Assembly (NCBI GenBank): GCA_032622095.1
Contig: CP136064.1
Coordinates: forward strand, 48,614,073 to 48,678,072
Length of the DNA: 64,000 bases
Origin: Siphonodentalium dalli
Taxonomy: Eukaryota > Mollusca > Scaphopoda > Gadilida > Siphonodentaliidae
Direction of reading: 5' to 3'
Of this stretch, positions 56,945 through 64,000 are shown piece by piece (the first letter of the stretch is position 1; the number at the start of each line of letters is the position of its first letter). Both the position numbers and the translations under genes were made by a program. The notes under the pieces are model-generated. The model was not told where the DNA came from, searched no databases, and saw only the letters and a list, made by a program, of their open reading frames with translations.

Positions 56945-57322
56945 TCCTGCAAATAGTGTGTCTGTCATTTGCAGAATGAGGTCCCCAGATGGTGAATTTA
57001 GTGATGCTATCCCACACAGCGGGGTAGCATCACCAAATTCAGCCTCTGGGGACCTCGTTCTGCTTAGGCCTCTGGGAAGTGTCTAGTCTCAAATTAACAT
57101 TGTTTTAGTTACTTTTTCCCTTCTCTTCAGTTTCTTTTTCTCCCTAATAACAGAAGATAAAATCGGGAGACGAATGGGTGAACATCACCAACATCCAACT
57201 GGAGAAATATAATGTGATCCCAGGTCTCCCATAGCCTAAGCAGAATGAGGTTCCCAGAGGGTGAATTTGGTGAAGCTAGCCTGCCTTGCGGGATAGCGTC
57301 ACTAAATTCACCCCGGGGACCT
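56945..57322. mobile_element. Family A MITE joined to a GACGG-type tail
   Basis: Left end and middle intact; the right hairpin is replaced at CACCCCGGGGACCTATAAAC by the C-run/G-run hairpin and TATAATAATATG tail of the other repeat class (57326-57365). Confidence 0.7.
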
Positions 57323-57365
57323 ATAAACCCCCCACCATAACTCGCTATGGGGGTATAATAATATG

Positions 57366-58537
57366 ACAATTTCAATGTATAACTTTATAACTGAGAGGGC
57401 GGAGTAAAATGATCACCAGATGAAGGCATGATAGCATACAACTTTATATCTTTATTTTATAAATAGAAAATCTCTGTACTAGTACAAAAGCAGAGTTTAT
57501 TATATATAAGTGAATAAGAGCAATTTCTATACATTTAGCAATATAAATAATAACACACATGACCCAAGATCTCAGATGAATTTGTACAGTTTGTAAATTT
57601 ACACCACTCATTTCATGTTTTTTCCATATTTTTCAACAAAAAGCATTTTCTCCATGCACGTACAATCATGACTCTTATCACATTTATTACATGCATGCTA
57701 CATGTAACACAGCCCTCCGTTACCAGCCTAGCAGCATGTTTCTTCACAATAAGTCAATTAAATTTAAATTTCCAACAAAACTATCCGAGCAAAATTCCTG
57801 AATTTTGGAAAATGCATTAAATATGCAATTCTAGTAATCATTTCTATAATTCTCTGTCATTAACTAGTGAGAGCTCTTTCAAAATAAAAAAAATGGACCT
57901 TTCCACATTTTTCAATCAGATAATTATTAGCAGATATTTTTGACCAATCAGTGACCGAGTCGATCAATTGCTGCATTGAAAATTCTTTGTTCACTCTATT
58001 TTTGATATCCGTGCATACTTTCATGGTTAAATTGCCTATATTCAAAGAATTTCTTTGTTGTCAAATCCCAAAACCTCCATTATTGGAATTCCCCTTGTAA
58101 AAATGTTTTAATTATATATATCAAATGAGGATAATTATCAAAATTATAAAATATTTCATTTAAACTGTCCAGAAAAATTTCCAAAAAAAATCTTGAACTA
58201 TATTTTAGCAAAATGTGCTGCTAGGCATTGTAACAGACAAATACAAGTGAGCATATAACATTGACTGATATCATCACTGATAATCTAAGGCAATAACCAA
58301 ACCAACGACAGATGTTTCACAACAGTTTATTATGAGGACTCGGTGCTATTTGGAAAATTTAATTCCCCAAGACCCCTCTTCAGATGTATGATGAATTTCT
58401 CACTGCAGTAGCAAGGGTCTGTATTCCATTAATTGACTTCAATTCTAATTTCTGATAATTTTGTTACCTACAAAAGGCTAGGATGAAGATGAAACTTATT
58501 TAGTATCTTTAAAATATCATTTGACAGAAAAGCATTG
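57366..58537. other. Unique sequence, one unrecognised short frame
   Basis: A minus-strand frame at 58045-57860 (61 residues: MNIGNLTMKVCTDIKNRVNK, later QQLIDSVTDWSKISANNYLI) has protein-like composition but no known family. Similar in feel to the frame at 20247-20459. Nothing else seen. Confidence 0.35.
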
Positions 58538-58541
58538 TTAA

Positions 58542-58794
58542 CTCTTTCATGAAGGGAGCTGCGCTGATGCAGCATTAAAGATCTTGTGCCAATGCATTCT
58601 CTTATATATGCGAGTCTTCCATAGGGAGCCTCGCATATTTAAGAGAAAACACTGGCTCACACGGTCAAGGTAAATATTGTTAGGCCAATGCATTCTCTTA
58701 TATATGTGAATCTCCATATTGGAGAGTTGCATATATAAGAGAATGCATTGACACAGGGTTTTCGTAAAATTTCAGGAAGTTGCAGTCATGAAAG
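58542..58794. mobile_element. Family B2 TTAA MITE, complete
   Basis: TTAA at 58538-58541 and 58795-58798. Ends CTCTTTCATGAAGGGAGC and CAGTCATGAAAG. Two hairpins with CTTCCATAGGGAGCC and CTCCATATTGGAGAG loops. Confidence 0.82.
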
Positions 58795-58798
58795 TTAA

Positions 58799-59391
58799 AA
58801 TTGAAGCCAGAGGATACATAAGAATATTCACCATCTGCCAGAAAATTTATCATAATTTGAGTTATTAGAGTGGAGTTTCAAAACAATCAAACAATCAATG
58901 TAGGGCTTTGAAATGTCAAACGATGCTACCGTGAACTAAGTTCCATGTGATGCATATAATAAACGTAACACAGACCCATGAAAAAGGATCTGAATGAGAC
59001 TATAAATCCAACCAATTTATAGGCCATCTATTACTCTACCCAACAGGAAATTTGTATATAATTAACTACTATATTGACCAATGTAAATCGTTCATAATGT
59101 GAAATGTCTACGATATTCTGGAAAATGTGGGCCAAAACAATACTTATTTCATGGTAAATGTTGAGGTCTCTTATCCTTAATTATTTTTTATCTGCATATT
59201 AATTTTTCACATAGTTTAGCAGAAGGCCCAATAAATGTCTGGATTTAGGTAGTCTGTCTTCAACACATTGACTGCCGACTGAGTTGTCTCATGCTTTTTG
59301 CATTTAAGTGAATGGGAGTCATAAATCAATGTGTTAAGATGGCACTGAGGCGAACAATTTTTTCACCTTTGTAGTTCCTCCCAACTAGGAA
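58799..59391. other. No feature seen
   Basis: Unique AT-rich sequence. Confidence 0.35.
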
Positions 59392-59395
59392 TTAA

Positions 59396-59530
59396 CCCTT
59401 TAATGATGGGAGCACCAGTAGCTACACTGGTTCAGCATTAAAGACCCTGTGCCAGTGCATTCTCTTATATATGCGAGTCTCCCATAGGGAGCCTTGCATA
59501 TATAAGAGAATGCACTGGCTTACAAGGGTA
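59396..59530. mobile_element. Family B2 MITE, left half only
   Basis: TTAA at 59392-59395, CCCTTTAATGATGGGAGCAC, one perfect hairpin (59453-59520), then lost in the linker. Confidence 0.75.
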
Positions 59531-60119
59531 ATCAACACCAGATTTTAAAGTGTTCTAACTTTCTGAGGAATTAACAAGTTTTGAGGATTTAGCTTCAATT
59601 TTAGAATATTTAAGGTTCAGAATAATTTCCTATGGTCAACAATGTCGAAATGACCACCTCCGCACCACCTTAAAAGCTATAAAGTATATGATAACAGGGC
59701 ACACCTCTGATTGTGTAATCATGCTCATGCAGTAATAGTTTATCCCTTGACATGGGTTTGCGGTACTGTGCATATAAAACTCTCACCTGTCCAGGCTTAC
59801 TGTGTGATCAATAAAGCTACTGTAAACATTACAGAAGTTATACATTACTATAAAGGCCTAAGTCATAAATTAACACAGACAGTATTGATATGAAGACTAT
59901 AATAGGTATCTCATCAGAATCTAAATTGTTACTAAGGCAAGAGACACTATGCCAGCTGCCATGATCAACAATTTTCTGTTAATCCTTTCTATACTAAATG
60001 GATTCTCCCTTCCGTTATTAAAGTATACAACATAGGAACAGTTGTTATTAATTTGGAGGGGTGTTCAGAAAATAAAATCAGATGTCAGACAGAAAAACAA
60101 ATAACAGAGCAGAATGAAA
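59531..60119. other. No feature seen
   Basis: Unique AT-rich sequence; chance frames only. Confidence 0.35.
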
Positions 60120-60344
60120 ACCCTGTGCCTGTGAAAACCCTGTGCCAATGCATTCTCTTATATATGCGAGTGGCCCATAGGGCGCCTCACATATATAAGA
60201 GAATACATTGGCCTAACAATATTTACCATGATCTTGTAAACCAGTGCATTCTCTTATATATGTGAGGGAAACTCACATATATAAGAGAATGCACTGGCAC
60301 AGGGTATTTAATGATGCACCAGCGCAGCTCCCGTCATGAAATGG
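60120..60344. mobile_element. Family B2 MITE, left end eroded
   Basis: Duplicated CCCTGTGCC start, two hairpins (60146-60213, 60238-60297, the second with a shortened loop), CAGCTCCCGTCATGAAATGG and TTAA at 60345-60348. Confidence 0.78.
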
Positions 60345-60348
60345 TTAA

Positions 60349-60696
60349 CAAGCTGGAAGATAGTCTATTTGAGTTGAGGAAACCAGAATGTTATATATAA
60401 GTTTACAAATTTCAATTAAGCAAAATGGTCAGATTTTAATTAGAACTTCGACCAGTAACGTATAACTTCTGCCTTTGTTGATCAACTTGAACATGTAAGT
60501 CAATGACTCAATTCAATCCAATGCTTGACAACCAGATAAACACATTGTATGTCATCTTGAGACTCAACTTGTCATCCAAATTGTTACAGTAAAACAAAAA
60601 CAAACAAACAAGCAAACAAATGACTGAAATGTGTGGATGTTATAATATTTGTTGAGGAAGCGAGGATACACATTCAGAAACTGGTCACACTCAGAT
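60349..60696. other. No feature seen
   Basis: Short (CAAA)n-like run at 60593-60622; otherwise unique. Confidence 0.35.
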
Positions 60697-61203
60697 ATAG
60701 ATCATACCATGAATCTCTACTCTGGCTATGTCTGTAGAGATCATGTTCCACAAAACCTGGGCACCTTTTGAAGTTCTGACAGGGAACTTTATAACATGAA
60801 GAAATAATGCAGGTATATATTTCTTAATCAATACCTGTTCCTTTTTAATGTATTTTACTGTAGGTGAAGGTCCCAGCTCGAGATTGCATGATTTAGGTGA
60901 CTTTTGTCAGCAAATTTTGCTTTGCATTGCTTAATCATGGAATTTCTCCCGGGTAATCAATTCAATATTTATTGCGATATCGGCTCACAAAAGTCCCAAA
61001 AATCATGCAATCTCGAGCTGGGACCACCCCCTTCTGTGAAAGAGTATTAAGGAACAAGTATTTAATAACGAAGTAATATTCCCTGCATAGTTTGTTCAAT
61101 GTATAAAGTTCCCGTCAAAATAACAAAAAGTTCCCAGGTTTTGAACGGGTGGAATATGATTTAGGCATAAGCCAGAGTAGAGATTCATGACATGATCTAA
61201 TTC
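60697..61203. mobile_element. Family K fold-back element, copy 2
   Basis: GATCATACCATGAATCTCTA..CTCTGGCT at the left and its complement AGCCAGAGTAGAGATTCATG at the right. Inner arms pair GGTCCCAGCTCGAGATTGCA with its complement. Similar organisation to 27815-28315. Confidence 0.78.
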
Positions 61204-61417
61204 AGATATTATTCACCCATTTTAGCTCTACAATTCAGAGCAGACACTCTTTACACTTACAAATGAGATGACATTTTATGTACACTGTGGTGTTAAAACT
61301 AATTCAACAAATTCTAGCAGTCCACGATACCCGAGTATGTTTGGAGTCAAGGTTGTAGGCACATATATACATTTCTAGGGCTGCAACAATTCGCGTCCTT
61401 GTGATACAATATATATA

Positions 61418-61630
61418 CAGTAATACCCTGATTAATCGACTCCATAACCACAGCATAATTATGGGTAACTTTTCAGGATTTAGTCGGAAATATGGCTTGT
61501 TCCATTCATCGGAAAGCTCTCCCCCGAGAGCTTTCCGATGAATGGCAACAAGCCATATTTCCGACTAAATCCTGAAATGTTACCCATAATTCTGCTGTGG
61601 TTATGGAGTCGATTAATTAGGGCATTACTG
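61418..61630. mobile_element. Family C palindromic MITE, full length
   Basis: TA-flanked; CAGTAATACCCTGATTAATC to its complement through GGAAAGCTCTCCCCCGAGAG. 213 bp. Confidence 0.87.
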
Positions 61631-61839
61631 TATATCATAACATTAACCTCATATGAGATGCATCATGATACACTGAACCAAACTTGATATATCAATTAAA
61701 ATGGGAAATATAAGATATTTTGTTGACAAATTTAGATGTATTTGCAACTGAATTTATATATCTGGTATATGATTGTATGAGGATGCTGAGTAGACCATTT
61801 ATCATCTCATATTGTTGCATCCCTGCAAGTATACACATA

Positions 61840-62003
61840 CAGTAATGCCCTAAATAATCGACTCCTTAACCACAGCAGAATTATGGGTAATTTTTCAGGA
61901 TTTAGTCGGAAATATGGTTTGTTGCCATTCATCGGAAAGCTTTCCTGAAAAATGACCCATAATTCTGCTGTGGTTAAGGAGTCGATTATTTAGGGCATTA
62001 CTG
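61840..62003. mobile_element. Family C palindromic MITE, right arm shortened
   Basis: TA-flanked; left arm complete to GGAAAGCTTTCC, right arm missing its inner half. Confidence 0.85.
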
Positions 62004-62005
62004 TA

Positions 62006-62354
62006 GCTGCATTAATACGCCCTAGATATAGCACATATACAAATTTATGATGACTCCAAACTGATCAGTGAGAATAATTGAACCAAATCAGCCCAAAACG
62101 TGCAATTTGAAGGCAAGGACCATGTATCTTTGGCCTAATCATGAGCCCACTATTCCAATTTTATATTCCAGTGAAGACCTTGAAACAAAATCTCTGTCAG
62201 TGTATTCATCAGTGACATACAATTGTAAAAGGTGGCCTAAACTGAGGTCCAGCTATTAGTCCTGCCTTTCTGCTTACAATAATTTACAAATAATTTGGCA
62301 CGTGTTGGTTCCAAAACTGTTAATTAACCCTTTATTCACTAACTACTCATTACC
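62006..62354. other. No feature seen
   Basis: Unique sequence; a 63-residue frame (62068-62259) is not recognised. Confidence 0.35.
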
Positions 62355-62358
62355 TTAA

Positions 62359-62741
62359 CCCTTTACCCATCAAACCGGCCAAATAAAGCTTCAACAGCCT
62401 AAAATATCTTCGGTCTGTCTCAATAGAACCATACAAATATGGATATCATTGGAACCGGCTCCTTGACCACATTGTGATAGTTACAGTTAGCCCTGTGCCA
62501 ATGCATTCTCTTATATATGCGAGTCGACCATAGGTCGCCTCGCATATATAAGAGAATGCATTGGCCTAAAAAAAATCTTTTTTTAACACTTTTTACCATT
62601 TTTTCTTACATTCTTTAACAATTTTATAATTTTTAATGTGTTAAGCCAATGCATTCTCTTATATATGCGAGGCGACCTATGGTCGACTCGCATATATAAG
62701 AGAATGCATTGGCACAGGGCCCTTCTGTTGGGTAAAGGGTT
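62359..62741. mobile_element. Family B1 TTAA MITE with double hairpin
   Basis: TTAA at 62355-62358 and 62742-62745; nearly identical to the copies at 16418, 24626 and 27373. Confidence 0.86.
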
Positions 62742-62746
62742 AACTG

Positions 62747-62812
62747 AAATGTTCAGATAATAAGTTCATCAAATGACCTATGTCTTTTGTTGAACTTATT
62801 ACCTGAACATTT
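62747..62812. repeat. Simple hairpin beside the family B1 copy
   Basis: GAAATGTTCAGATAATAAGT and ACTTATTACCTGAACATTTC with a loop of about 25 bp. It begins right at the TTAA of the preceding element. Confidence 0.7.
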
Positions 62813-63170
62813 CCCACCAAAGAATATGAATTCTTCTGTACTTGTATTAACTTTTTGTCTATCTGTACACTGCATCAAAAGTATCTAAAGATGGTCAATA
62901 AATATTGTTTGAAGGATTATATATCTAGTAGATTAGTAGCCAAGAATAGTCCACATCAGGATTAGCTCATGTTGAATTATTTATATTTTAGAACCAGTTA
63001 AGATAGCTACAGTGGATAAAGTAGCTCTACAAAGTGTGCGGTTACATTTCAGGGACTCCTAGAATTACACATAAAATTGTTCAGTTCTCATTCTCCTCCC
63101 ATTCACTCCTTTATTTACAATATATTACATGGTGATTGTGAAATTATCCAGCAGTAAACTGGGTAAGAGC
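62813..63170. other. No feature seen
   Basis: Unique AT-rich sequence. Confidence 0.35.
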
Positions 63171-63593
63171 CAAGTCTGAGTTTAGTGTGCCTGTCATTGC
63201 AGAATGAGGTCAGAATAGCGGGCTAGCATCACTGAATTCACCCCCTGAGGACCTCATTAAGCTTAGGCATCATCTTCTCTGGAAAGTTTTTTTTTATTAT
63301 AAAATTTCTTTATACAGATTCTATTTCTTTTTTAGTTTAGTTTCTCTATATCCCCAAAACGGGCAGGTGACACATTGCATAATCGAGGTTCCCAATGGAT
63401 GTACGTCACAATATTCACCATTTGGGAACTTCAAATCTGAGTAGATGTCTCCCATAGCAGATAAGGCCATACAGAATGAGATCCCAAGAGGGTAAATGTG
63501 GTGATGCTAGCCCAATTTGCGGGATAGCATCATTAAATTCACCCTCTCGGGACCTCATTCTGTAAATGACAAGCACACTAACCTCAAGCTTGG
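63171..63593. mobile_element. Family A MITE, full length
   Basis: GCCAAGTCTGAGTTTAGTGT left end; 'ttcccaatggatgtacgtca' middle as in the copies at 8600 and 15720; right unit to GACAAGCACACTAACCTCAA. The first hairpin is shortened. Confidence 0.78.
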
Positions 63594-64000
63594 TAAGAGC
63601 CATGTATAATAATTTAACAAGTGTCAGTATAAGATATTGACCTGAACATTTCAAACAGCCGGAAACTGTCTGTTCAGTCAGTTACTTGTGTATGCTCTTG
63701 AAGTCTTGCTAGATTTTCATAATTATTACTTAATAATATTGTGAAATGCAAACAATTCTCAAAGCTTGATGCACTGAAAATGGAATTATAAAAAATACTC
63801 AAACTTAGAAAGGTGACCACTTGCTCTTCATTCTGTCATAAAGTGGATTTTTTCAGCATCAACATTACCATGGCAAAATTAATTTTTGGTAATAAAACTT
63901 GCCAAGTTTTATCTTTCCCAGTTCACAAATTAGGCAGAAAAAATGCCTAGTTTACAAAATCTGTTCACAATCATCAGTGTGTAACATATATACTCATTGC
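63594..64000. other. No feature seen
   Basis: AT-rich sequence up to the window end. Confidence 0.35.

Overview
The window is nuclear DNA of an animal, most likely a mollusc (inference). It is AT-rich, shows spliced exons with GT-AG boundaries, and is packed with fold-back/MITE repeats. Several repeats have the style common in bivalve and gastropod genomes (runs of GACGG, phrases such as 'gttatggccctgg' and 'gggccataactc'). Nothing bacterial or viral is present. One host gene is recognisable. Three short minus-strand exons (26895-26874, 19091-19048, 11750-11675) join in phase and encode the N-terminus of a small G protein signalling modulator (SGSM1/SGSM2 type, start of the RUN domain). Bases 1-26,873 are therefore introns of that gene, and 26,896-64,000 is its upstream or intergenic side.

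Layout. 145-600: array of short palindromes centred on CTTAAG. 605-6792: a TTAA-target DNA element inserted into the last palindrome, itself interrupted by a decayed Ngaro-type tyrosine-recombinase retrotransposon (654-6278) with complete split direct repeats A1 / B1-A2 / B2 and remnants of gag, reverse transcriptase, RNase H, tyrosine recombinase and an SGNH hydrolase. 6809-7903: 5'-truncated LINE. 7.9-30.5 kb: introns and upstream DNA loaded with repeated MITE families. These are (A) a 'GAATGAGG' family with long terminal inverted repeats; (B) TTAA-flanked elements carrying strong hairpins with the core TGCATTCTCTTATATATGCG; (C) nearly perfect palindromes of about 213 bp flanked by TA; and GACGG repeats. 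31.1-35.9 kb: a giant fold-back element with 1.2-kb arms around a degenerate minisatellite. 36.1-44.4 kb: a second large inverted-repeat structure enclosing another LINE 3' end. 44.6-48.8 kb: further fold-backs and a CpG-rich minisatellite. 49.5-57.3 kb: recurring retroposon-like units, a satellite of about 163 bp and a terminal-inverted-repeat element holding one broken zinc-finger-like exon. 57.3-64 kb: mostly unique sequence with more copies of families A, B and C.

The most interesting points are these. The same hairpin cassette sits inside elements with at least four different terminal repeats. The Ngaro junction is fully legible (B1 and A2 overlap by TAAT, the same four bases found at both outer ends). 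A TTAA element landed exactly in the centre of a palindromic array unit. YY1-like AAGATGGC motifs recur across otherwise unrelated repeat families. All boundaries were read by eye; repeat ends without a stated target duplication are accurate to about 10-30 bases.
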